Shown here: in pieces, positions 1 to 8,313 of the stretch
How positions within the stretch are numbered: position 1 is the first letter of the stretch
Layout: each line of letters starts with the position of its first letter
Assembly: GCF_003977615.1 (NCBI RefSeq)
Contig: NZ_RYZR01000006.1
Coordinates: forward strand, 62,001 to 126,000
Origin: Dyella dinghuensis
Lineage (GTDB): Bacteria; Pseudomonadota; Gammaproteobacteria; Xanthomonadales; Rhodanobacteraceae
DNA length: 64,000 nucleotides
Direction: 5' to 3'
Notes under the pieces: generated by a model
The model's input: the letters and a program-made list of their open reading frames with translations, nothing else
Told to the model about the DNA's origin: nothing
Database searches by the model: none
Translations under genes and position numbers: made by a program

Positions 1-1140
1 GGCGCGGGTACCGACGCCGACACCACACTGCTTGGCGGCATTGTTTCCGGTATTACCGATGGCGCGATCACGCGCCTGGTTCGCGGCAACCGCGCGTTCA
101 TGCGCCTGTCGCGTTCGTTGCTGCTTGAGCAGACCGATATCCTTGCGCACACGCCGCGTCTGGGCGTGATCATGGATCCATTCCAGGTTCGCGACGTCGC
201 ACTCGTGCAGCGTCTTCAGCAGCTCGCGCTGCGCAATTGCCCGATGATGCTGGATCTGGGATCGATCGATCCCGCATCGAGCGAACCGCATGGTCCGCTT
301 GAACCGCTCTTGCGTCTTGCCCGCTACGTGCGCATCGACGCAAAGACCATGGATGCCGCGACGCTGGAAAGCCGCTGCAACCAACTCTACGATCGCGGAC
401 TTGGCGTTATCGCAGGCAACGTCGACGATCATCTGACCTACGCGCGCTGCAAGAACCTGCCGTTCCAGGCGATTCAGGGGCGCTATCTGCTGGTGCCTCA
501 GCAGATTGAAGTACCTGTGCTTACGCCCAATCGCCTGAGTCTGTTGCGCCTGATGAAAGCGTTGCAGGAAAGCAGTGCAGGTCCGGTGGAGCTGGGCGAA
601 ATCATTCGCGATGACGCCGTGCTCAGTTACAAATTGCTGGGTTGCGTGAACTCGGCGTACTTCGCACTTCCCCGTCAGCTCAAATCCATCCAGCAGGCCG
701 CGATCTTTTTCGGTCTCGCGCGCATGCGCAACTGGATTCACACGATGACGCTGAGCGGCATGGACGATCGTCCGCCGGAACTTCTACGCGCTGCACTGAT
801 TCGTGCGCACATGTGCGAGAAGCTCGCGCAGGGTATGTCGACCGAGCAGCAGGACATGGCGTTCATGGCCGGCCTGCTGTCGCTGCTCGATACCTTGCTG
901 TGCGCGCCGATGGAATTCGTGTTGAGCCATTTGCCGCTGGCGCCGGAGATTCGCGAGGCGCTGGTGGAGGATCGCGGTCCGTTTGCGCCGATCCTTGGGC
1001 AGATTTATGCCTGGGAATCGGGGGATATGCGCACTAATCAGATGCCGCCGCAGAGTATTCGCAAGATGGCGGGGGCGTATTTTGAGGCGACGCAGTGGGC
1101 GGATCAGGTTTATTCGTTTTCTGAGCAGCGCGCGCACTGA
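1..1140 (+). CDS. EAL-HDOD domain signalling protein (5' partial)
   Basis: The reading frame is open from the first base of the window, so the start lies upstream and the N-terminal EAL part is missing. What remains looks like the end of an EAL-like domain (segments such as MMLDLGSIDP and RYVRIDAKTMD, GRYLL) followed by a HDOD domain from about residue 180 of the visible part (SYKLLGCVNSAYF, IQQAAIFFGLARMRNW). This is the YuxH-like EAL plus HDOD architecture, usually linked to c-di-GMP or two-component signalling; many members have degenerate EAL domains and bind rather than cleave. The catalytic part is outside the window, so activity cannot be judged. It is convergent with a second, stand-alone HDOD gene across a repeat-filled gap. 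Confidence 0.85.
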   Translation, partial: GAGTDADTTLLGGIVSGITDGAITRLVRGNRAFMRLSRSLLLEQTDILAHTPRLGVIMDPFQVRDVALVQRLQQLALRNCPMMLDLGSIDPASSEPHGPLEPLLRLARYVRIDAKTMDAATLESRCNQLYDRGLGVIAGNVDDHLTYARCKNLPFQAIQGRYLLVPQQIEVPVLTPNRLSLLRLMKALQESSAGPVELGEIIRDDAVLSYKLLGCVNSAYFALPRQLKSIQQAAIFFGLARMRNWIHTMTLSGMDDRPPELLRAALIRAHMCEKLAQGMSTEQQDMAFMAGLLSLLDTLLCAPMEFVLSHLPLAPEIREALVEDRGPFAPILGQIYAWESGDMRTNQMPPQSIRKMAGAYFEATQWADQVYSFSEQRAH

Positions 1141-1223
1141 GTCAGTTGTTTATTCGCTGATCTGCGCAACGTGGATCAGCGACTCGCGCGCGCACTCTCC
1201 TTACTCCCTCAGTCTCCAACGCT

Positions 1224-1405
1224 CGTCATTCCGGCGAAGGCCGGAAGCGCTCGACAACAGCGAAGCTGGTCATTCAGTGACCTTGGTTTTCATCTGTGCG
1301 ATATCGCCAGGTTGCCGCTTACGCAGCGGGCGTTTCGTGCCTCTGCCGAGGCCCGAGTCACTTTTCTTTGCGGGCCCAAAGAAAAGTAACCCAAAGAAAT
1401 GGCCT
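1224..1405 (+). repeat. Left arm of a large imperfect inverted repeat
   Basis: This segment matches, imperfectly and in inverse orientation, 1673-1854. Shared blocks include GTCATTCC/GTCATCCC, the GCCGCTTACGCAGCGGGCG block, and ACTTTTCTTTG. At 1360-1387 the arm holds its own perfect 11-base hairpin (ACTTTTCTTTG, 6-base loop, CAAAGAAAAGT). The outer end starts with a CGTCATTCCGGCGAAGGCCGG motif like the REP-type hairpin at 52417-52528. No transposase is present. Confidence 0.8.
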
Positions 1406-1672
1406 GAGAGGCTCACAGCAATGGCTGGATAGAAACCCGGGAGGGCGGTGCCCACATGAGCCGTTACGTTTCAAATACGCCGCGCCGCTACACCGCAACG
1501 CGGTGTGGTCCTGAGGGCTTAGAGCATGCGGCCACCCGTCTTGCGGAGCGACTCGCTTTCGGCCCTCACCGCTTAATAGTCGCGGTTTAGCCGCCCCGCG
1601 GAAGCGGGCACGCGAGATATCTGGCTGGAGGCGATCTGCCATGCTTATTTACGTCAACAACAAAAGCTTTTA

Positions 1673-1854
1673 AGGCCATTTCTTTGGGTTACTTTTCTTT
1701 GGGCCAGCAAAGAAAAGTGACTCGGCTGCCGGCAGGCAGTCGAAACGCCCGCTGCGTAAGCGGCAAACTAGCGACAACGCACAGCTAAACGATAACGACA
1801 CTGGATGACCAGCTCCGCTGTTGTAAAGCGCCTCCAGCCTTCGCTGGGATGACG
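1673..1854 (-). repeat. Right arm of a large imperfect inverted repeat
   Basis: Reverse complement similar to 1224-1405 over its whole length. It carries the same internal 11-base hairpin (ACTTTTCTTTG at 1691-1701, CAAAGAAAAGT at 1708-1718, 6-base loop). A shorter remnant with the AGGCCAT...TTTCTTTGGG core is visible near 6841-6868, so the family is dispersed in this genome. Confidence 0.8.
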
Positions 1855-1940
1855 GTGAGGCGGTGAGCAGGAATGACGAGATAAACGTTGTCGCAAGACG
1901 GTCAATGACACGCGTTCAGCCGCAACGCGAAAACCGCGCA

Positions 1941-2978
1941 TCACCCCGCATAAGCCTCCCGCTGCCGAAACCCCCTCCTCAAATCCTGCAACGCCCGATC
2001 CACCAACGCATCCGGCAACTTATCAACACGCCCACGCGAAGCAGTCATCCCCCGCTCGATCACATGATTGTCCTCAAGCATCTGCACCATCGACACATGA
2101 TCAGCCGCAGCAAGTGCGTTACCCAACTCGCTTACAGGGGGCTTCACGCGCAACTCAAGCTGCTCACGCAAGGCATCGACAACCGGCAACGGTAGCTCCC
2201 AGTGCTTCGCCGCCCGCAACGTAAGGTGATTGGATATCCGCACGAAACTGGCTAGAAATTCACGACTGAATACGTCGAGCGTCGATGGCGCCTCCTGATC
2301 GAGCACGCGAACCATCGCGCCGACACCAGCATTGCTGACCACGCCAGCCAGATAGGCTTCAAAGGGATCGTTGTACCCCTTCGCCAAATACGTACATGCC
2401 TGCGCACAACGTTCCGCATGATCCCAAAGCTGCTGACCGGCCGTGTGGCCAACCGTGCCGGCACTGCCTTTAAGTATCGGCTTCATGACGTGCATGGTGA
2501 CCACGCGACGCAGACCATCATGGCCGAGCAGCACGACGGCATGCTGCAGACTGCTGATCGGCCTGGCCGTGCGGTAATGGGCACTGCGGCTGACCCGCAT
2601 CACTTCGCCCACCAGGACCGGATCCCGGCTGATCAGTTTGGCGACCTTGATGCCGTCGGAATCTTCGCTCTTGAGCAGGCGCAACAACTGCGGCAGCACC
2701 TCGGGCAATCGTGGCAACGTGGTGATGTCGAAACGTTCGCCACCACACAACTCTTCAAACCGCTTGAGCAGCAGCTGTTCCTGCGGCCGCATCTCGGCGA
2801 CGTCGGAATCGGGCATGCCAAGCAGCATGCGATAGAACGCGTCCTGGATGTCGGCGCTATCCGGCGCGGCAGGCAATTCTTCGGGCGACAGCGGTTCGGG
2901 CCATGCAAGCACCACGCCGAGACGTGGCCGCTCTTTTGGCTCATCGCGCCCGAATAGTCGCTTCCAGAATGCCAGCAT
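1941..2978 (-). CDS. HDOD domain protein
   Basis: A 345-residue protein with an acidic/proline-rich N-terminal third (starting MLAFWKRLFGRDEPK) and a HDOD domain in the middle and C-terminal parts (FDITTLPRLPEVLPQLLRL, LISRDPVLVGEVMRVSRSA, LQHAVVLLGHDGLRRVV). HDOD proteins lack the HD metal ligands and act as non-catalytic signalling or scaffold modules, often with c-di-GMP or chemotaxis pathways. The start at 2978 is preceded by a GAGGG site about 9 bases upstream. It has no obvious operon partner. Confidence 0.8.
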   Translation of the reverse strand: MLAFWKRLFGRDEPKERPRLGVVLAWPEPLSPEELPAAPDSADIQDAFYRMLLGMPDSDVAEMRPQEQLLLKRFEELCGGERFDITTLPRLPEVLPQLLRLLKSEDSDGIKVAKLISRDPVLVGEVMRVSRSAHYRTARPISSLQHAVVLLGHDGLRRVVTMHVMKPILKGSAGTVGHTAGQQLWDHAERCAQACTYLAKGYNDPFEAYLAGVVSNAGVGAMVRVLDQEAPSTLDVFSREFLASFVRISNHLTLRAAKHWELPLPVVDALREQLELRVKPPVSELGNALAAADHVSMVQMLEDNHVIERGMTASRGRVDKLPDALVDRALQDLRRGFRQREAYAG

Positions 2979-3110
2979 AGTTACCCTCGACCGACCCCAA
3001 TTGGCTCACATTTCCCGCACATTCCGCTAAAGGAATCGCGGTGGCACCTGCCCGTATTGGGTATCGGCATAAATGGCGGATTCTTGACTTGCCGGTCATC
3101 GGGCACAAAA

Positions 3111-3140
3111 CAAAACGGCCGCCCAAAGGCGGCCGTTTTG
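3111..3140 (-). terminator. Rho-independent terminator of the M61 peptidase gene
   Basis: Perfect 13-base stem (CAAAACGGCCGCC / GGCGGCCGTTTTG) with a CAAA loop. On the minus strand the stem ends in TTTTG. It lies just after the stop codon of the minus-strand gene ending at 3158. Confidence 0.85.
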
Positions 3141-3157
3141 CGATACCTACGCCAACC

Positions 3158-5074
3158 TTACTTTCTGGGAGCGACAATCGCGCCGATCACATCCTTGCCA
3201 TCGCCACGTACCAGATGCGGGTAGCGTGAGCCGCCGTGGTAGTCGATATTCACGGTGCTGTAGACGTCCACGTTCTTGACCAGCAACTGGATGGGAGCTT
3301 GCGAGATCTTGGCCGCGTCGATCGCATCCTTCAAGCTGTCGATCGAGAAATCGCGGCCGTTGACGGCGACGATGGACAAGCCTGGCACCAAGCCTGCCTG
3401 GAACGCAGGCCCGTTCCATTGCACATCGGCGATGCGACCGCTCTGATTGACGACCAGACCGATCGAGTACGACAGATTCGCCGCGTGACGAACACCCTCA
3501 TAGGCTTTTTCCGCTTGCCCTTGCGTGTCGGTGAACACCAGTTTCCAGCCGCCGCGTTCGATACCGTGTTCGGGCAGCTCGCCGCCGGTGTAGTCGAGAC
3601 GATCGCGCAGGAATGTCTTCCAGTCGAACGGTTGCACCTGATTGAGCGTGTTCACGACATCGTCGAAAGTGTACGTCTTGGTGACGTAGCTGCCGTTGTC
3701 CATGCCGTAGAACGCGTGCGCGAAGTCATCGAGCGAATGTTTGCCGCCGCTGAGTTCGCGAATCTTCGTATCGACGTCCAGCCACAACAGCTGACCTTCC
3801 GGATAGAAGTCCGTATCGCGCACCCAGTTGAGCCAGCTGTCGGAGCCGTAATACGTGAGCGGTGCAGCATCGGCAGTATCTTGCAGCGAACGCCATGCGC
3901 GGCCGGTGCGATAGCTCATGTCCGCTGCGATGTTGGCGATGGAGTCGCGGTATTGATCCGGCGTCCAAAGTCCCGCGCGCGCGGTAAGCACGCCACACCA
4001 GTAATCGGTCAGACCTTCGTAGACCCACAGCAGGTCGTCCTGCATGGGTACGTTGAAGTTGGGCGTCCACAGATCCGCCGGGCGACGGAATTTCCCGTTC
4101 CACGAATGCACGAATTCATGCGGCATCAGGCTGGCGGCGAGCAGGTGCATGTCGTCGTCAGTGAAGAAATCGGCAGGCAGGCGATCGTCGCTGGACTGGT
4201 GGTGCTCGAGACCGAAATGTCCGGTGTGATCGGAAAGCGTGAGCAGGAAGTCGTAATGATTGTAGTGATTCGCACCGAACAACAAGTTGGTTTGCTTCAC
4301 GACATCGCGTTGCTGCTGGAGCTGCTTGTCGGTGAGCTTGACGTCTTTCGCCGAATCGCCCACGACATTCAGATGCACGGACGTACCGCCGCTCGGCGTA
4401 AGATCGACGCGATTGAAGTTCGCACCCGCAATCAGCGGCGAGTCGACGAAGTTGTTGAAGCTCACTGGTTTGAAGTGAATCGTGTTGCCCGACTGATTAT
4501 CCACTTGCAGCGCCGAGCCGAATTTCCAGCCTTCGGGCAATTCGACCGTAGGCTGGATCTGAATCTGCCGCGTGTAATAACCGGCGGGATAGAAGGCAAC
4601 CTGATTGAATTCCATGTCGACCAGATCCGGAGTGGCCGACGCACTGGCGCCGAAGTTGCTGCCTTCACCATCGCCTGGCGACAGGAATTCGAATTCCAGG
4701 TCGAGCTGACTTACACCTTCCGGCACGTCCAGATGCAACGTGAACATGTCGCGCAGATCGCGGTGCCACGGCAACTGTTTACCGTTCGCGCGAATGATCA
4801 GGCCAGATACGTTCTGCACCGGACCGGAGGGTGCATGCTCGCCGGGAATCCACTTGGGGTAAAACAGTGTTAGCGCGCCGGGTTTCACCGGGATGGTTTC
4901 GCGTGAGCGGAAGATGCGCTTGCCGGCATCGCTCAAATCCACATTGACCGTCAGCATCCCAGCATACGGTTGATCGACAGGGGGCGTTACATCACCGGTT
5001 TCCGACTGGGCGATTGCTGCAGAGGACAGGGTGATGGCGCCAAAAACAGCTGCAGCGAGAAGGCTCAAACGCAT
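3158..5074 (-). CDS. M61 family metallopeptidase with PDZ domain, secreted
   Basis: Periplasmic or secreted peptidase of the M61 (glycyl aminopeptidase) family. I place the start at 5074, giving 638 residues that begin with a clean signal peptide (MRLSLLAAAVFGAITLSSAAIAQ); the open frame extends 33 codons further but without a signal-like start. The zinc site HEFVH is at about 319-323, and the third ligand is likely the Glu of VYEGLTDYW at about 353. A PDZ domain lies near the C-terminus (VQWNGPAFQAGLVPGLSIVAVNGRDF region), as is typical for the family. The gene stands alone and ends at a strong terminator. Confidence 0.88.
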   Translation of the reverse strand: MRLSLLAAAVFGAITLSSAAIAQSETGDVTPPVDQPYAGMLTVNVDLSDAGKRIFRSRETIPVKPGALTLFYPKWIPGEHAPSGPVQNVSGLIIRANGKQLPWHRDLRDMFTLHLDVPEGVSQLDLEFEFLSPGDGEGSNFGASASATPDLVDMEFNQVAFYPAGYYTRQIQIQPTVELPEGWKFGSALQVDNQSGNTIHFKPVSFNNFVDSPLIAGANFNRVDLTPSGGTSVHLNVVGDSAKDVKLTDKQLQQQRDVVKQTNLLFGANHYNHYDFLLTLSDHTGHFGLEHHQSSDDRLPADFFTDDDMHLLAASLMPHEFVHSWNGKFRRPADLWTPNFNVPMQDDLLWVYEGLTDYWCGVLTARAGLWTPDQYRDSIANIAADMSYRTGRAWRSLQDTADAAPLTYYGSDSWLNWVRDTDFYPEGQLLWLDVDTKIRELSGGKHSLDDFAHAFYGMDNGSYVTKTYTFDDVVNTLNQVQPFDWKTFLRDRLDYTGGELPEHGIERGGWKLVFTDTQGQAEKAYEGVRHAANLSYSIGLVVNQSGRIADVQWNGPAFQAGLVPGLSIVAVNGRDFSIDSLKDAIDAAKISQAPIQLLVKNVDVYSTVNIDYHGGSRYPHLVRGDGKDVIGAIVAPRK

Positions 5075-5241
5075 GGAACGAAACTTCACTAGATGACTCC
5101 GAGGCAAGCACTGTTTTCGCGGATTACCCACGAAAACAGCTAGGGATGACTGGCCGCCCATGTGGCGCGGCACCTACCCATGGTAGAGCCAACGCCCCAG
5201 TCCCCCTCCCCTGCCAGAGGTCACGTGAAAGAGGGTTGACG

Positions 5242-6783
5242 CTAGGGCTTTTCTAAACGGCTATGGCGGATTCCGTATCCGAAATAGATCAGGCAGCCCA
5301 GCGCCATCCAGATGATGAAGCGCTCGAAGGTGATCCACGGCAGGCCGCCGATGCGATGCCAGCCATCGGTATCGGACCACGGCACGCCGAAAATCAGCAG
5401 CAGGGAAAACAGCACGCCGAGTGGGGCGACCACAGCCAAGGCGGGTGCGCGAAAACTCCGTGCAACGTGCGGTTTGCGTACACGCAGCACCAGCACGGCC
5501 GTGCAGATGATGATGAAAGCGCTGAGCGTACCGATGTTGACCAGCTCGGCGACTTCGCCAATCGGCAATAACCCGGCGACGAGTGCAGTGAACACGCCGA
5601 GAATAACCGTGGGCCTTGCCGGTGTCCCGAAACGCGGATGGATATGCGCGTACCACGCCGGCAATAGTCCATCGCGCGCCAGCGCAAACCAGATGCGTGC
5701 CGCACCGAGCATGAAAGCGAAGAGCACACTGGTTACGCCGATAACAGCGGCCGCGGCGATGGTTACGCTCAGCCAGTGCAATCCGATCGACTCGAATGCG
5801 TCGGAAACCGACGCATCGCCACCGAGATGGCTGTAGTGCGTAATGCCCGTCAGCACCAGCGACACCGCAATGTAGAGCACCATGGCGACAGCGAGCGACA
5901 GCAACACTGCGCGTGGCAAATCGCGTTGCGGATGCTTCGCTTCTTCCGCCGCCGTGGTGAGCGTGTCGTAACCGAACACGGCAAAGAACACCACGCTGGC
6001 GCCCGTGAGCACACCGGCCCACCCGAAATGTCCCACGCCTTGTGCATCGACCGTGCGCGCAGGAATGAAGGGATGCCAGTTTTCCGCATGGATATAGAAA
6101 ACACCGACCCCCACGACCAGCAGCACGCCAATCACCTTGATGGCCACCACGACTGTGTTGAAACGCGCACCCCACTCCGTGCGAATGGTCAGCAACGCGG
6201 CGACGAGCAGCGAAATACCGGCGGCGATCACGTTGAAGCGATGACCGTCGCTCGGCCCTGCAATGGCTTGTGTACCGTGCATTCCGAATAACTGTTGCAG
6301 GTAATACTCCATCGTTTGCGCGCTCATGCTTTGCTGCGCCCACTCCGGCAGATGGACGCCTGCCGAGCCAAGCAACACCTGCACGTAACCGGACCAGCCT
6401 ATCGCGACCACGGCAACGACCAGCGCATATTCGAGCAGCAGATCCCAGCCGATAATCCACGCCACGAATTCGCCCAGCACTGCATAGCCGTAGGTATAGG
6501 CGCTGCCTGTCACCGGAATCAGCCCGGCAAATTCCGCGTAGCAAAGTGCGGCGCATGCGCTACCGAAGCCGGCGATGATGAAGCTCAACGCCACAGCGGG
6601 ACCGGCATTCATCGCCGCCTGTTGCCCGGCCAGAACGAAGATACCTACGCCGATGATGCCGCCGATGCCGATCGCCGTGAGTTGCCAGAGGCCCAGCACG
6701 CGACGGAAGTCGCCACGCTGGCCCGCTTCCGCCTGCAACAGCTCGACGGATTTGTGGCGCAGCATCCGGCTCAGAAAACTCAT
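5242..6783 (-). CDS. APC family amino-acid permease
   Basis: A 513-residue integral membrane transporter of the amino acid/polyamine/organocation superfamily, closest in look to the cationic amino-acid transporter (CAT, YhdG-like) group: the first helix carries IGIGGIIGVGIFVLAG and the second region has AGFGSACAALCYAEF and PVTGSAYTYGYAVLGE. About 12 to 14 membrane segments are visible. I chose the start at 6783 because GGGGAGAG lies at good spacing upstream; a start 7 codons earlier is possible. The substrate cannot be read from the sequence. Confidence 0.85.
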   Translation of the reverse strand: MSFLSRMLRHKSVELLQAEAGQRGDFRRVLGLWQLTAIGIGGIIGVGIFVLAGQQAAMNAGPAVALSFIIAGFGSACAALCYAEFAGLIPVTGSAYTYGYAVLGEFVAWIIGWDLLLEYALVVAVVAIGWSGYVQVLLGSAGVHLPEWAQQSMSAQTMEYYLQQLFGMHGTQAIAGPSDGHRFNVIAAGISLLVAALLTIRTEWGARFNTVVVAIKVIGVLLVVGVGVFYIHAENWHPFIPARTVDAQGVGHFGWAGVLTGASVVFFAVFGYDTLTTAAEEAKHPQRDLPRAVLLSLAVAMVLYIAVSLVLTGITHYSHLGGDASVSDAFESIGLHWLSVTIAAAAVIGVTSVLFAFMLGAARIWFALARDGLLPAWYAHIHPRFGTPARPTVILGVFTALVAGLLPIGEVAELVNIGTLSAFIIICTAVLVLRVRKPHVARSFRAPALAVVAPLGVLFSLLLIFGVPWSDTDGWHRIGGLPWITFERFIIWMALGCLIYFGYGIRHSRLEKP

Positions 6784-6903
6784 CGGCGTCTCTCCCCAAG
6801 GCAAAGGCCGATGATAGCGAAAGGTGGACGCCTTACTTCAAGGCCATCGTCTTTTCTTTGGGTAGGCCGCATGCTGCATTGCAGCCAAGACGATGCCGAT
6901 GCA

Positions 6904-8172
6904 TCAACCGAGCGCCGGCGTTCTCGCGTCCGTATGCCGCCGTTCGTAACCGGCCACGCATAGCAGCGCCAGCGCACTAAGGCCGAATACCGAAGCGATA
7001 AGGATCACCGCGCGAGGGTCCAGATGCGCAACACCAAACCATTGCCCGCTCATTCCCACGACAACCGCCGTGCCCGCGGTACGCAGCAGCTCGAGCCATA
7101 CGCCTGCGCTGCGCCCTTCCATCACCACGCCTAGTGTCCACAAACCGAACGTGAGATACGCCGCATAGAGCGCCGCTTGCGAGAGTTCCAGTTTCGGCGC
7201 AGCGCCGAGGAAATGCACACCCATCACCAGCATCACCACGAACTGCACGATGCAATACGTTTTCCACGTGCCTGGTAGTGCCGGGTTGTAACGCGCATGT
7301 CCAATATCGAAATCAGACTTGGGAAAACGCGCCGCGACGTCAACAGGCCGCCAGCCCGGTGGCTTGAACCATACACGCAACTTGTCGAGCCAGTTGCGCG
7401 CATGCCAGCTGTCTTTCAGCATCGCCCAATACACTTCGGCGTTCGCCCACAGCGGGTTCCAGCTTTGCAGCGGCGCACGCGTGCCGTAGATCGGCGGGTC
7501 TTCGTCGTTTTCTTCGACGAAGCTGCCGAATAGGCGATCCCAGATGATCAGGATGCCGCCGTAGTTTCGATCCAGGTATCGATCGTTCACCGCATGATGC
7601 GCGCGATGATTGGACGGCGAACAGAACACGCGATCGAACCAGCCGAGACGATCGATCACTTCGGTGTGCACCCAGAACTGATAGAGCAGATCGATCAGCG
7701 CCACCACCGCGAAGACTTCGGTGGGATAACCCAGCAACGCCATCGGCAGATAGAACAACCAGCCGAGCAGAAAGCCACTGCCGGTCTGACGCAAAGCCGT
7801 GGTGAGGTTGTAACTCTCACTCTGATGATGCACCACGTGCGCTGCCCACAACACGTTCACTTCGTGTCCAAAGCGATGCAGCCAGTAATAGAGCAAGTCG
7901 TACAGCAACACACCGCTGATCCAGACCCACACGCTGTTGGCCGGCAGTGTCCATTGCGCCAGATGACTTGCGCACCAGGCGTAGATGCCGATGGTGAAGA
8001 GCTTGGTGAAGATGCCGACGATCTGCGACACCACGCCAAGGCCGAGGCTGTTGATCGCATCATTGACGTGATAGACATCGCGGCCACGCCACTTCGCGAC
8101 CAGCAGTTCGATACCGATCAGGACGAAGAAGCCCGGAATCGCCCAGGCCATGATTTGTTCCGGCGTGATCAT
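6904..8172 (-). CDS. Fatty-acid hydroxylase / sterol desaturase superfamily membrane protein
   Basis: A 422-residue membrane protein with the histidine boxes of the fatty-acid hydroxylase superfamily (PF04116): HRFGHE, HVVHHQS, and HRAHHAVND, which bind a di-iron centre in known members. Hydrophobic segments precede and follow the boxes; the C-terminal 120 residues add extra helices. The start at 8172 has an AGAGGG site upstream; a longer frame starting at 8211 adds only a charged tail. Members act on lipids (hydroxylation, desaturation or ether cleavage), but the substrate here is unknown. Confidence 0.8.
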   Translation of the reverse strand: MITPEQIMAWAIPGFFVLIGIELLVAKWRGRDVYHVNDAINSLGLGVVSQIVGIFTKLFTIGIYAWCASHLAQWTLPANSVWVWISGVLLYDLLYYWLHRFGHEVNVLWAAHVVHHQSESYNLTTALRQTGSGFLLGWLFYLPMALLGYPTEVFAVVALIDLLYQFWVHTEVIDRLGWFDRVFCSPSNHRAHHAVNDRYLDRNYGGILIIWDRLFGSFVEENDEDPPIYGTRAPLQSWNPLWANAEVYWAMLKDSWHARNWLDKLRVWFKPPGWRPVDVAARFPKSDFDIGHARYNPALPGTWKTYCIVQFVVMLVMGVHFLGAAPKLELSQAALYAAYLTFGLWTLGVVMEGRSAGVWLELLRTAGTAVVVGMSGQWFGVAHLDPRAVILIASVFGLSALALLCVAGYERRHTDARTPALG

Positions 8173-8277
8173 CGCAAGCGTTGCCCTCTTCCCGCCGTGG
8201 CGCCCGCTCACCCGAACGGCCGACCAGCCATGGCTACGCGATCAGTATATATAGCCGGGGCAAGGATAAAGCAGCGC

Positions 8278-8296
8278 AAAAACCGCCTTTGGCGGG
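8278..8296 (-). terminator. Terminator of the GH9-GH20 operon
   Basis: On the minus strand a CCGCC/GGCGG stem with an AAA loop is followed by five Ts. It sits directly behind the stop codon of the GH20 gene. Confidence 0.75.
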
Positions 8297-8313
8297 CGTC
8301 CGCGTTTGAAACG

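Larger units (their letters stand above)
1141..1940. other. 800-base intergenic region made mostly of repeats
   Basis: Between the two convergent HDOD genes lies no convincing gene. The space holds the two inverted-repeat arms (1224-1405 and 1673-1854) around a GC-rich centre (1406-1672) in which I recognise nothing. Short open frames here have no ribosome binding site and no recognisable protein. Because both flanking genes end here, the hairpins could stop transcription from both sides. Confidence 0.6.

Noticed and set aside
1141-1940. Short frames in the repeat region (for example 1171-1389, 1358-1642) as genes
   Set aside because: They follow the repeat arms, lack ribosome binding sites and resemble no protein.
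3236-4873. 545-codon open frame on the plus strand
   Set aside because: Lies fully opposite the M61 peptidase gene, has no recognisable domain and low-complexity Arg/Val/His content of an antisense shadow in GC-rich DNA.
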